DNA from: Chionis minor
Lineage: Eukaryota; Chordata; Aves; Charadriiformes; Chionididae
Assembly: GCA_013398295.1 (NCBI GenBank)
Contig: VZSF01001145.1
Location: forward strand, 1,764,081 to 1,828,080
Reading direction: 5' to 3'
DNA: 64,000 nucleotides
Shown: positions 1 to 11,270 of the stretch, one piece after another
How positions within the stretch are numbered: the stretch's first letter is position 1
How the letters are laid out: the number at the start of each line of letters is the position of its first letter
Made by a program: the position numbers and the translations under genes
The notes under the pieces: generated by a model
The model's input: only the letters and a program-made list of their open reading frames with translations
Databases searched by the model: none
What the model was told of the DNA's origin: nothing

Positions 1-3000
1 AGAATGAAATTTTTAGAGCAGAATATTTATTACTGATGATGATGCACACATAAGGAACAGGACTTGATTTTCTAATAGGACGCAAGGCCATGAATCATAA
101 ACACACACTTTCACATATCGTTTGGTGGTTTGGGGAGGAAATCACAGTAAATAGGGACTCATACAGTGATATATTTGAAGTAATTATTCAGAGCCTGATG
201 AATCTTTAAGAGGATGGAAAGAGAGATTTATTCAGGAAAGGCAAAATATACAATTTTGCAAAGCTAACCCTCCAGTTTCTCAAAACTAGGTTAGTTCTAT
301 TAATTTCCATATTAATTTCAGGTAGATGTCAGTTGTTGTTTTAAGTATTTTTATCCTAAGCATTTGACAAACAAACAGGGTGGCAAGTTTTGATGCAAAT
401 ATGCAACCCATCCTTTTTAAATTTTTTTTTGCCTGTTTTGAGGTTAGGTTTTGAAATTAAAAATGTAACTGATTTTAAAATATTATTATATTTTAAAATT
501 TATTTTTACTGCTGTTTCATTGTGAGTAGCTAATAGGATATATGGAATAAACTGGTTTAGACTTATAAAGACAATTTTAATGGCATTTGAACTGATAAAA
601 TGGAATGACACAAAGAAAAGTCTTGAGTTGTTTATTTCATACTTTATAACACTATATGCTTTGGGAAGCTTTTAAAAGCCTGGATATCTACAATGCTACC
701 ATAATACAAATAATTTGTAAGAAAAAGAATTCTACAAGTTAGTACATAAAAAACCTTTATCACAAATAGCACTTAGCTTACTTTTCAAAGGATTTTTTTT
801 TTTCTGTAGTCGATCCTGTTCATTAAAAACTGAACCATAGTGGGAAGGATCACAGGTACTAGGAGATGATCACGTAATTGAGCTATTTTGTTGTGCACTG
901 AAAAAATAGCGAGACAAAAGTTTAATCAGGTTCTATTTTCTTCACACTGAGAATACTATTGTATTCTGCTGGTGCTGCTAACGATTTCAATAGAGTACCT
1001 ATGTTTTATTATTTCAGTGTTCATGAGCCCATATTGTATTTTCAGTTGTTTGTTATTTAAACTGTATAAATGCCTACAACAAATGTTTTACAGATACCAG
1101 AAACTACTTTTAGTTGTGGAATATGCACTCCTTTCTCCAAAGATAAAACTGCACAGTGCCCAGTAAAGAATTTTCTGTTTCATTATTAATTGACTACAGT
1201 TTTGTTCTCTACTGTTTAACTTGATATCAGGGTAGGATTTTAAATCTCTCTTCAGACTGTTAAATAAAGGCTGGGATTTGCTAAAACACTATGGCATCTT
1301 TGAATATTGGATCTTTGAAACCAAGAATTGAAAGCAATAAGGTAAAAACAAAATAAGACAGAATTCCACTGATGAAAAAATAAAGGGAAGTTTGCATTGG
1401 TGTTGATTTGTACTGATAGTAATGAAAAAATACTATATGGTATGCTCTAAGGGATACCACTTCTAATGATCTACACAACAGTAATATCAGAGTTAATATG
1501 AGAGAAGAGGATTGGTAGCAAGAGAAAAGATGAATTATTCTTGTAAGGATGGTACCAAATGTGAAGGCAAGAGGTTCTTGTATGACATGGATCAACATGG
1601 GAGAAGCAGCTGTAATGAAAGCTGAAACTTTAAAATTTACAGGTGCGTGTCAAAAAAAAGGAGCATATTGGCGCAGACAGCTCAAGTGCGGCAGTGACTG
1701 GACTATAATGAATAAAGTATTGAGTATATGAATACGTCTTGCTTAAAGCATGTGTTATTACAGAACAAATTGTAGCAAATTGATGTAGAATTTTTATTAT
1801 TTGAAAGAATGAATTAAAGAACTGTTCTCAAATGCAGGAGCTGCCAGGGAACGTTTCAGTGAAACAGGGAACTCTCAGTAACCTTTGTGTATATATGTTG
1901 CCTCTATGTTATTGGGAAATCAGTCAAGATACGGTCATCTAGTCTCTTGCCTGTTTCAAGCACTTGCTTCAAAACCCTTCACAGTCCTTGCTATCTACAT
2001 TCATGCTTTGAATTTGTGCCCCATATTGAAGTTTCTTTCTTTCTGGGTAGCTACGGGAATTAGTACAAAGAAACATGACTTTTGGGCATGGGAGTCCAGC
2101 TGTAAGTCAGCTCCACTGCTCTAGACTGTGTTGAACCTGGAAGATAACTATGAAAAGAATGGAGGGATTGTTTGTGTCACTGACTTCAGCATTGATTTAT
2201 ATATATTTGTATATGATTTTTTTTGTTTTGTGTTGAAGGATCCTTGCAGGCTGGTCATTTGTTTTATTGTTGTTATATCATTATAGTTTATGAGCATTCT
2301 GGGAATAGTCCAGGATGTGTTTGATGCATCGTTCATCTGTCAACATTCCTTTTATTTGGACTATGGTAATTTATATGAGTCCTGATGTGTTGGATATGGT
2401 TCTGACTATTCAAAAATAGAGTAGACAAGAAGAAGAAAGGGTGAATGCAGTGACAAACATAATTTTTTTTATTTAAAACAATTTGGAAAGTGAAATCTAC
2501 TTTGAAGGACATGAAAAATAACATTAAAAGTATGTCTTTACGAACAGAAGATTACAAATGTGGATGCAACATTCACAGGCTGTCCTAGATGGACATGAAC
2601 TAGCTCTGAAACAGAAACCATATTATAACATTTAGAGGAACGTGTCATGAATTTCTTGTAGTTCATGCATGGTGATACAAACATGGATAGGGCAGCTAAG
2701 CACCTGTGTGCACCTGTCAGTCTAAGTGTACTTATCAGGGAAGCCTCAGAGCAGGGAAGACACTGTGGATCCCATTAACTTATTCAGCAGGTAGAGTATT
2801 TTCCTTGATGAATTCCTGGCTCAATGTTCAATCTTCTTGTCACCTAGCCTGATGGGTTTAATCATACTGTAAAGGCCCTAGAAAGTGGCTGAAAGAAGGA
2901 CTACTGGTTAAAGTGTGATTCGAAAATACTGATATTTACTACATACAGGTCAGTGGTACATTTTTTTCTAGTGCAGAATTCTGTAAAATGAATAAATTTC

Positions 3001-3356
3001 CTGTTAATGTAACTTTAATAAATTTGTTCCGTTATTCTTGCCAAGATCCAAAAATGTCTTTCACATTCTCTTCATAGTTGTCTCTCTTCCATCTTTTTCA
3101 TTCGTTTTCTCTCTTGTGCTAATATCCTACTTTCAGCTTCTGTTATTCTCTTCTCACCTCATCCCATCTCTCTGTGTTTCCTGCTTGACCATGCTCTCTG
3201 CATCAGCTCTTCCTGGGTCTGCTACCCTTTATAAATGGTACTGCAACATCTGTTTTCTGTGCTAATAATTCTTAGGGGTCCTGTTTGCTAACTTGGTTCT
3301 GTTTTCTTTACCACCTCCTACTCCTTTGGTTTTTATGTGCATTGATAAAATTGTCT
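1..3356. other. Unique AT-rich sequence, no gene seen
   Basis: I find no recognisable repeat or gene here. Open frames are short and resemble no family I know. The longest (1281-1598, minus, 105 codons) is hydrophobic, rich in Leu, Phe, Ile and Ser. The frame stays open about 16 codons upstream of its first Met, and acceptor-like CAG/AAG sites lie within that extension. T-rich strands readily produce such hydrophobic chance frames, so I do not call it a gene. Confidence 0.5.
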
Positions 3357-3986
3357 TTGTTGCCCTTCACTGGACTTGCTCCAGTATGCCCATACATTCC
3401 TAATACTAGGGAGCTGGACAGAATGCTTCAGGTGTGCTCTTAGCAGTGCTGAGTAGAGGGGAATAATCAGATCCCTTGATCAGTGGACAACACTTCCTAA
3501 TGTAGTCCAGGAGGCTTATGTTCAACTTGTTGTCCATCAGGACACCAAGGACCTTTTCTGCCAAGCTGCTTTGCAGGTGGTGTGTCCCCAGCCTATAGCA
3601 GTGCATATTCCTCGCTAGGCGCAGGACTTTCCTTTTCAAAAAGAACATGAGGTACCTGCCCAGCAGGCAGCACAACCACCTGATGTATCAATCACACTTC
3701 CCAATTTTGTACCATCTACAAACTTTCTGAAGGTGCCCTCTGTCCCATACTGGTCACTGCTGAAGATATTAAACAGTACCAGCCACCAGCATTGACTCCT
3801 GGGATACATTGCTAATGACTGACCTCTAGCTGGAGTTCATGCCACTGACCATAATCCTTTAAACACAGCAGTTCAGCCAGTTTTCAATCTGCCTCACTGA
3901 CTGTTTCATCAATTTGTCTAGGAGGATGTTATGAGAGAGGGTGTCAAAGGCTTTGCTTAAAGTCAAGATTACACTAAGAACATAGA
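3357..3986 (-). mobile_element. CR1 LINE fragment, ORF2 (reverse transcriptase) part, decayed
   Basis: Read on the minus strand this is the C-terminal part of a CR1 ORF2. The order of recognisable pieces, from high to low coordinate, is: the motif-A region (Asp-Phe-Ser-Lys-Ala-Phe-Asp-Thr-Val-Ser-His-like, around 3940-3976), the segment after the catalytic motif, then the Tyr-Arg-Leu-Gly...Ala-Glu-Lys-Val-Leu-Gly-Val-Leu-Met-Asp segment (about 3510-3620). It ends near the region equivalent to 'Val-Gln-...-Pro' (about 3410). Frameshifts, deletions and stops break it throughout, so it cannot encode protein. Both ends are truncated and the 3' octamer tail is absent. High divergence suggests an old insertion. 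Confidence 0.85.
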
Positions 3987-4085
3987 AAGGGCTGTGCTAG
4001 GTGACATACAAGGTCCACGCAGCCCAAGAGCCTAGCTGACAGTGATCAGTAATGGGTATCTCCAAAACAACATACAGGAACTCGG
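3987..4085 (-). mobile_element. Older CR1-type 3' end remnant abutting the previous CR1
   Basis: The segment starts with an 'AAGAACATA' signature followed by 'AAGGTCCACGCAGCCCA' and 'CTGACAGTGATCAGTAATGG'. This is the antisense of the 3' region of an old amniote CR1 class also common in turtles and crocodilians, recognised from memory of that consensus. It directly follows the 3357-3986 CR1 in the same orientation. The right boundary is not clear. Confidence 0.5.
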
Positions 4086-5489
4086 TAAACACGAAAGCAT
4101 GCTTCTCTGCTATGTTTTTCAGCATCCAGAAACTTGATCCTGGGGTTTCCTGAGCTGTATGTTATGTCCTTGTGTTTGAAACCACAGAGGCACTTTTGTT
4201 TTCCTCAGGCAAGTTAAGGGCTAATGGTTGTTATCACTTCCTTTTGTAAAAGCAGGTATCTGGAGGAATCTGCCAGCAGGAAACTGGCATTTCAGTTTGT
4301 TTCGCAAGATAATATTTTTAATTATTTCTCAAAAAAAATTAACAACCTCCACTATAGAACATGCCCCATTGTTGAGGGTAATTTATGAGAATAGGTAGGG
4401 AGATGAGAGTTCTCTCTGGTAGCAGATTCCTGGATAAAGGTTGTTACGTTACAGGGTTGTGACATGCTGGACTGAGACAAGTTCAAGGACAAACTTTGGG
4501 TTAAAATTAGACTACTTTTTCATGAGTTGTATGTGGTCTGCATGTGAAGTCTGTATGTAAACCAAGTTCTAATTAAATAGATAGAAAGTTGCCCAGGGCA
4601 GGTTCTTTCGAGGACAGGAGATTGACACAGTGTGCTCACTTTTCTGTTAGATCAAAGCCTACAAAGAGCCAGAAAAATGTCAAATATGTGTTGAACAGTA
4701 GTTAAAATTCAGAGTCTTGTCAAACTTATATGGCAGTCTTTTCTGTCTTTTCCCGAATAGATATTCTCTTAGATTCCTCGTTTTGGTTCTCTTTGAATTC
4801 ATATTGCTCTTTTGCCAGCAGAATCCACATTTTCTGCTCCAGTTTTTCCTAATTTAACCTTGCTAGAAAGTTCTATCACTGGCCATATATGACCATATGT
4901 GGAACCTGGTGAATTTGTGTGATATTTTATAACTTGTTGGGAAAATACACCTCTTAGTTAGTAAAAGAGATTCCATTAAGATCCAAAATGAAAGTTGTGA
5001 TTTATATATTCATTCCTCTGTGGGACAGAAGTGTCTACTCCATATTTAATGCTTATTTATTTAGAAGCCTGTTGGCTGCTGAAATTGATCTAGATATTGT
5101 CTTCATACCACATACTGTGTAAAGCTTTTCTAAATGTAAACTGACTACCAATTCTGACTGCCCTATTAATTCTGAAACTGATAGTTGTGTGAAAGGACTG
5201 CTTTGGTCGCCTAGAGAGCTGGATGTAGCCATTTTGGTGGTGTGAGCATGCAGATAGATTCTGGGAACGGAGAAGAATCATGTGTTTCAGAATACACTTT
5301 AAGCCAAACTGAAAAGATCCAGACAGATAAACATTTTGTTTCTCATCATTGTCCATTGTGGTGGATTAGTGGAAGACTATAAGAACTAGATATATGGCTT
5401 TTCTCCCTCACAGTTTCCTAACCTCCAGCAGTCAGAGGAGCAGTGACCTCTGCATGATTCTTTTTTCCCTCAGATCATCAGTCTAATAA
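4086..5489. other. Unique AT-rich sequence, no gene seen
   Basis: No repeat family, RNA gene or coding segment is recognisable. Open frames are under 90 codons and unremarkable. Confidence 0.5.
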
Positions 5490-5735
5490 CACTAATGAAT
5501 TATCCTTCATTAATCTGTCTAATCCCTTTTTTTAAAATCCATTGGCCTCCAACTCTAGGCCAGTGATTACACAATGGAATTATATTTCCTTTTTCACATT
5601 TTTAACTTGCACCGTCATAATCAACACTGGTTCTTACACTGTGAGAAGCTGAATGGTCACCTCACATTAATTTTCTATACATTAGTCTTGATTTGTACGG
5701 GACTTTATCATATTCACTCTGTCAGGAAATAGCAA
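5490..5735 (-). mobile_element. Ancient CR1 3'-region remnant
   Basis: The plus strand carries 'CTGTCTAATCCCTTTTTT', then 'CCATTGGCCTCCAACTCT', and later 'GGTTCTTACACTGTGAGAAG' and 'GACTTTATCATATTC'. Their order and spacing match the antisense of the old amniote CR1 3' region (the 'Ile-Lys-Ser...' part of ORF2 and just upstream). Many small gaps and substitutions put this among the oldest repeats in the window. Boundaries are approximate. Confidence 0.55.
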
Positions 5736-8700
5736 TTTCCTTGAGAATGAAGTGATGCTGTTTTATGTAGGTAAACTCCATTGTCGTCTAATGAACAGGT
5801 TGCATCCTGTATTCTCTTTCCATCTTACTCCTTTTTCCCATATCCATAAGTAGGCAAGTAAATTGGATCAGTATCTTGAATAGTGAAATACTGTAAATAA
5901 ATAGCTGTGAGACAAAGTAATTGGAATGAGTGATCCTATGGTAAACTTGAAAAAAACATGGCAGATGTAAATTTCTTAACATTTAAAAAGGAAACAGAAA
6001 ACAGCTTTGACTTCATTTTTCTGTGATTTTGAATACAGTGGCTTGGAATTTAACAGCAGTGTTTTGATTTGGAAGCAAAAAATCAGTGAAAAGGAAATGA
6101 GCATAAGCAAAGGGGAAGTTGAAGACTTAGTAATGCCTGAGAAAGTCTCAGAAATCCCATTGTCTTGTGAATGGACGCTGAGCCAGCAACGTGCTGATGA
6201 GGAACTACCTACTACCTATGCTGTATGTTACACATATTGCTTTGTTACTTTGTGGAAAAGTTAACCAGACATCTTAGGGATAGACATAACACAAACTTCT
6301 GAACAGAAAACAGCAGCTATAATTCCATTCTTAATGTTAATTGTTCCAAATAAAAATGCTTGTAAATTTGTAATTATCACTTATTTCCTGATTGGAGAAG
6401 TATGCTTATTTTGCAACCACTCAGCAAGATTTAATAGAAAAAAGAGAAGATCCTTAAAAAGAAACAATAGTTAGGTTTACTTATTTCTATTATATAAATT
6501 CAGACTTTTACTGGAGCACAGTTTACACCTGAAAAAGTTTTGTTTAATTTACTTGCTTTTTTAATGGGACATCAGATAAGACAGGGTGTCCCAGTCTAGA
6601 TTTTCAGAGATCCGTTTCATAGATCTTGTTCTGATTTAGAACACTAGCATTTTTAAAATGAGAGCATGTTATACAGAGTAAAAATCTTCATTTTTTTCAC
6701 TCAGTTTCACCTGATCTTAGCACTGTATGTGCTACATATGTATTGTGCTAGGCAGTGTTTAGGCAAAAAAATGCAAGTTGGTCTTTGAGAACATGTTGTC
6801 CAAGCAGCTATTATATGTAATACTGGACAGTTACTACACACTGCCTACACCTTCATCTCAGAAGGGTTAAAAATGCAAGTTAGAATCCTGAAGGAAACCA
6901 TGCTGAGTGCTACATAGTTCCCATGTCTTTACAGAGGGGAACAGGGTTGGGTTTGTTTGCTTTTATCTGTTCATTGTTGATATTCTCTATTCTGAATAGG
7001 TCATGTTAGATACCTGCTATTTTAAAAGCATTTGTATGTGGCTAGCTCATAGTTTTGTCTCAGTATAAGTTGCTACAATATTGCTTGTAAGGTTTAGGAA
7101 GTTCCATATTCCATATATCAGAAGGAAAATTAAAGCCATATCAGCAGCAAAAGCGATAGAGGGGTTCTTACAGCTTATTTTTTTCTTTAAATTTCTTTCT
7201 GAACATCCAATCACAATTTTTTTTATTCTCTAAATACTTTTTGCATTCATAATGCATGTTTAAAACAGCTCCCACTGTAGTGCAACCCCTCTGCCACATA
7301 CAGCCATTTTTGTTTGTTTAAGTCACTGTTCCACATTATTCTTTTATTTATTTGGGCTTTGCTTTCTCTGGCTCTTCCTGCAGGCTTATTAGCACTACTA
7401 CATGTAACTTGGTAGACTGCATTCCCATTCCCTGCTACCTGTGGTGACGGCAGCTCCCTCTCTCCCTCACCTTCTCTCTCAATGCTGGTGAAAAACAGCA
7501 CACTGAAAATTATATGGAGCATGAAATAGCCCAGGAATGGCTTTTCTCGCGCTACTTAAACTTCATTTAATGAAGCTGAAATACAGTACCATCAGCTGAA
7601 AAATGTGATGGCAATTCACCTCATCGGCTCAGGAAAGCATCTGTTGTGGTGATCTGAAGCTGTCTTTGCTAAAGTCTAAACAATGCTACTTTTAAAACAC
7701 ATTCCCATCATGGAAACAAGGAAATGGAGTCAGTGGAGCAGAGCACAAAGGAATGATCCAAACTTCAAGATATATGTTGTAAGCGAGAGTTCAGTGCAGC
7801 TAATGTTTAGGTCATATTGAACTCTTAGTAAAACTGTTTTTTTCTGTTGTTTTAAGTATGTCATCCTCATCACTCTGGTTTTGATTAAAAGGTGCTGGAA
7901 TTGTTTGGATTTTTTTGACTATTTCTGAATCTTCTGCATCTCCTATTTTGCAGTAATATCTTGCCAAGTTGAACAGTGTACTTAAATAAAGATCATTGTT
8001 TCAGGCAAAATAAGAGCCTGAGATTGTTTGTTCATAACACAGACCTATTCCAAACCAGTTTCTAACCAAACCAAAATGAATATGTCTTATCTCGGTCTAG
8101 GTTATAAGTTTGCTGATGCACCACATGAAAGAAAACAATTAGAAATTTACTGAGCCACTGAAATAACTGATCATCTGTACGTTAAGAAGAATTGAGCTGG
8201 TGTAAAATCATGAGATGGTTTTCTCCTCCTATTCCTAATTTGGGAACACTTGGAACTGAGGTTGCCTCAGTGTCTGTCTGTGACCTGTGTGGATGTGTTC
8301 ATCTCACTTTTGTCAAGCAGGATTCTATACCTGAAATAGTTACTTGACAGAGAGAAAGATCTATTTTTTAAGGGCAAAAATCATTTGACTAAAAATAAAT
8401 ATCCACTTTAGGAGGAACTGCTCCTCACAAAAATTTCATTCCACTGGTCACAGAGAGAACCCAGCTGTTAGCTCAGGTTGAGATGTCTATGCTCCAGGTG
8501 GCTAAGGAGCATTGCAAGTTCTAACTGTGTAGGAAATAAAGAGCATGGCAGGAAAGGGACAGAGAGAGATGAAGCACAATCTTAATACATTAAAGGGACC
8601 TACTTTAATGCCTTTAAATGGCTTGATGATGTCACACACAGCTTTAAAGCTCAGAAATCAGCTTAGTTTAGACAGAACAGCCTCCTCTATGAAAGTTATT

Positions 8701-9309
8701 AGTCTTAAACTTGACAGGGTCAGTGAAAATTGCTAGGTCCCATTAGAAAACCCAGAAACTTTTCTTTCTCAGCTGTATTGAGATTCTCTTTCTACCCCTG
8801 CACAGACAGGAGATAGCTGTCTTTAAAACCACATGTACAGAAAATTTTTACTGGTGAAAGACTGTCTCACATTTCTTAAGCTTCAGGCTGAACTCATTCT
8901 TTTTATAGCTGAAAGGAGGAACAATTCTGTGTTTGGCTAGAGTAGGAGGAATTTTTTCTTTAGGGTGTTACTTTTAGAATGCCAGCTATTTAGTTCCTCT
9001 TGTATTTCCAGTCCTGGAAACTGCTTGTTGGTTGAAATCTTAGAATAGTCCCTGATGAAATCAATTGGGCTGTGAAATGATGAGTTGGTAAATTCAATTT
9101 TAGGATGATAGTTTTGAACGAAAAAGGCTATGGTCATGCGCTGGAAGATACTGACCTGGTGTAGAGTTGCTTTCCTGCCTCAAATGGGTCAGTAGTCTTC
9201 AAAAGGATAACTTTTTCCCTTTAGACTTTATGTTAATGCAGATATACTGGGTTTTTTGATCCTCACTTTAGGATCAGCTCCTCTCCCTTCTTGCAGTCAG
9301 TATAGAACT
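5736..9309. other. Unique sequence with one conserved-looking noncoding block
   Basis: No gene or repeat is recognised. The stretch at about 7530-7745 differs from its surroundings. It has more CpG (for example CTCGCGC near 7547 and CATCGG near 7624), a balanced base composition and a 7+1+7 palindrome at 7561-7575 built around ATTTAAT. That texture is common in conserved vertebrate enhancers, but only an alignment can show conservation. Confidence 0.4.
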
Positions 9310-9940
9310 TACATTGACCGACTTGATAAATTTCTATAATGAAATGACTGGCCTGGTAGACAAAGGGAGAGCAGTGTTTATTGTCTGCTTGGATTTCAGT
9401 GAGCCCTTTGACGTTGTCTCTCATCAGATCCTCATAGAAAAACTGTTGATGTATAGGCTGGATAAGCAGACAGTGAGGTGGATTGAAAACTGGCTGAATG
9501 GCCAGGCCTGGAGAGTGGTAATCAGCATCACGAAGTCTAATTGGAGCCCAGTGACTAGCAGGGTACCCCAGGGGATCAGTGCTGGATCCAGTCCTGTTTA
9601 ACAACCTCATTAATGATGAGGGTGATGGGGCAGAGTGTACCCTCCGCAAGTTTACAGACAACACCAACATGGAAGGAGTGGCTGATAAGCTAGAGGGTCA
9701 TGCTGGCATCCAGAGGGGCCTTGACAGGCTCAAGAAATGGGCTGCCAGGACCCTCCTGAAGTTCAGCAAGGGAAAATGTAAAGCCCTGCACCTGGGGAAG
9801 AACAACCCCATCCACCAATATATGCTAGGGGTCACCCAGCTGGAATGCAACTTGACAGGAAAGGACCTCGGGGTCCTGGTGCACACCAAGCTGACCATGA
9901 GCCAGCGATGTGCCCTTGCAGCCAAGAAGGCCAATGGTAT
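9310..9940 (+). mobile_element. CR1 LINE, left part, interrupted by a solo LTR
   Basis: This is a 5'-truncated CR1 beginning inside the reverse-transcriptase domain (Leu-Thr-Asp-Leu-Ile-Asn-Phe-Tyr-Asn-Glu-Met-Thr-Gly) and running through the 'Ala-Lys-Lys-Ala-Asn-Gly' segment. The element resumes, in the same orientation and with no loss of bases, at 10692 on the far side of an LTR. The whole original CR1 was therefore about 1.2 kb. Its subfamily differs from the copies at 18.7 and 47.5 kb, judging by wording of the shared segments. Confidence 0.93.
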
Positions 9941-9953
9941 TGTCCTGGTTTAA
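9314..9953 (+). pseudogene. CR1 ORF2 reverse-transcriptase fragment, frameshifted and inactivated
   Basis: Two overlapping open frames together cover the catalytic half of a CR1 reverse transcriptase. The first (9314-9601) keeps the motif-A aspartate (GAT, 9392-9394, in Leu-Asp-Phe-Ser) and ends in the Gly-Val-Pro-Gln-Gly motif. One extra base near 9571 moves the reading into the second frame (9579-9953). The catalytic Phe-Ala-Asp-Asp box, needed to bind metal for DNA synthesis, reads Phe-Thr-Asp-Asn at 9651-9662, so the second aspartate is lost. The last few codons of the open frame already lie in the inserted LTR. The copy is non-functional by at least three independent lesions: 5' truncation, frameshift and catalytic loss. 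Confidence 0.9.
9936..9940. repeat. Target-site duplication GGTAT, left copy
   Basis: GGTAT lies immediately before the TG that opens the solo LTR; the identical right copy is 10692-10696. In other CR1 copies the sequence runs AATGG(C/T)ATCCTG without interruption, which confirms that five bases were duplicated at integration. Confidence 0.95.
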
Positions 9954-10691
9954 AGTAAAACAGAACCAATTTTTTCTGTTCAAAAATTTTACTGTGCAGC
10001 TAAGCCCCTTCTAACTAACTAGAGTCTCTGAAATTAACAGCTTATTGTCCAGACACTGTTCTCTCTCAGAGTGATAAGACCTGATTGGTTGTAATTTATG
10101 CCAAGGAATGGTATGCAGAGAGGCTTTTACTTACTCTTATTGCTATAACAACCAAGGTCAGTTAACTTTGTTATTTGTCCCCTTGGAGGGTCAGAAGCGG
10201 AAAAGCGTAGAGGGGTCGCACCTGCAGGGAGGAGCAGACAGGACAGGTGATCCAAAACGGACCGACAGGGTATTCCATCCCATCAGCATCATGCTCAGTG
10301 TAAAAGCTGAGGGATCAAAAGGTCAGCCTTCCTTCTTCAACAGCTGGCATCCAAGGAGGACTCTATCCGTTCATCTGCCTTTCATCTTGATCCATGAATT
10401 CCTGAATCCAGATCCAGAATCCAGTTCCCATCTGTCACTGAGTCCAGTCTGTGACTTTCTCTGTGCCTGCTGGTGATGTGATCATCATCCTGGGAGCTTG
10501 ATATGGTTTTGAATATCTTGCATATATTTTATTATTTTCTTTTTTATTATTTTAATAATATTTTCATGAAAGTAATTTAGTTTCTTTCTTAAACTCATAA
10601 GCCTCTCTCTCTCCCTCCTCTGCTTGGAAAGAGAGGTAGGGGAGAGCATCTATCATTTGCTTCTGTGTCCAGCCTGGCGCAAACCACAACA
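9941..10691 (+). mobile_element. Solo LTR of an avian ERVL-type endogenous retrovirus
   Basis: This 751-bp element opens with TGTCCTGGTTTAA and closes with AAACCACAACA, the terminal pattern of a widespread avian ERVL-type LTR known to me from bird genomes. Inside, 'GGTATTCCATCCCATCA' followed by 'CATCATGCTCAGTGTAAAA' (about 10269-10305) matches that family's core promoter region. The usual TATA box is decayed. A T-rich ATTATT block (about 10525-10565) and a CTCTCTCTCCCTCC stretch (about 10603-10620) correspond to its 3' half. A perfect 5-bp duplication flanks it, as expected for this class. No internal retroviral sequence is present, so the provirus was lost by LTR-LTR recombination. A chance open frame (10108-10476) inside it is not a gene. 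Confidence 0.92.
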
Positions 10692-10696
10692 GGTAT
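10692..10696. repeat. Target-site duplication GGTAT, right copy
   Basis: The second GGTAT directly follows the closing ACA of the solo LTR and leads straight back into CR1 sequence (CCTGAGCTGTGTTAGG). Confidence 0.95.
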
Positions 10697-11270
10697 CCTG
10701 AGCTGTGTTAGGAAGACTGTTTCCAGCAGGTTGAGGGAGTTGACTTCTACTTAACATTGGTGAGGCTACACCTGGAACACTGTGTCCAGTTCTAAGCTCC
10801 CCAGTACAAGATACAGGTGTACTGGAGACAATCTGTTGAATGGCTACAAAGATGATGAAGGGACTGGAGCAGCTCTCCTATGAGGAAAGTTTAAGAGTAC
10901 TGGGATTGTTCAGCCTGGAGAAGAGGAGGCTAGGGAGTATGTGTGTGGAATCATTTTAATGTACAGAAATACCTGAACGGAGGGTGCAGAGAAGGAGAAC
11001 CAAGTTCTTTGAGTGATGCCTGGTGACAGGACGAAAGGCAATGGACACAAGCCAAAACATAGGTGATTTCACCTGAATATCAGGAAACAGTGTTTTATTG
11101 TGAGGGTGACTAAGCACTAGCACAGATTGCCCAGGGAGGTTGTGGAGTCTCTCTCCTTGGAGGTACTCAAAAACTGACATGGTCCTGGGCAACTATTACT
11201 AGGCCAGCTGGACCACATGGCCTCCAGAGGTCCCTTCCAACCTCAATCAATCTGCAATTCTGTGATTTGC
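10692..11270 (+). mobile_element. CR1 LINE, right part (3' end) after the LTR insertion
   Basis: This is the continuation of the CR1 that starts at 9310. It covers the end of ORF2 ('Leu-Glu-His-Cys-Val-Gln-Phe'-like near 10770-10790, 'Ser-Leu-Glu-Lys-Arg-Arg' near 10913-10930) and the 3' untranslated region. The last part has the CR1 signature GGTCCCTTCCAACCT (about 11229-11243) and a decayed octamer tail (CAATTCTGTGATTTG). Multiple stops and small indels break the frame. Confidence 0.92.

Noticed and set aside
1281..1598. 105-codon hydrophobic open frame on the minus strand with acceptor-like sites just upstream
   Set aside because: T-rich strands give Leu/Phe/Ser-rich chance frames of this size, and at least nine other unsupported frames of 100-171 codons lie outside CR1 coding sequence. 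No family resemblance.
9263..9934. Antisense frames opposite the CR1 reverse transcriptase
   Set aside because: They mirror the coding strand of a known retrotransposon and have no independent support; the same applies to the minus-strand frames at 51331-51949.
10108..10476. 122-codon open frame
   Set aside because: Lies wholly inside the solo LTR; solo LTRs carry no genes and the frame crosses the promoter region.
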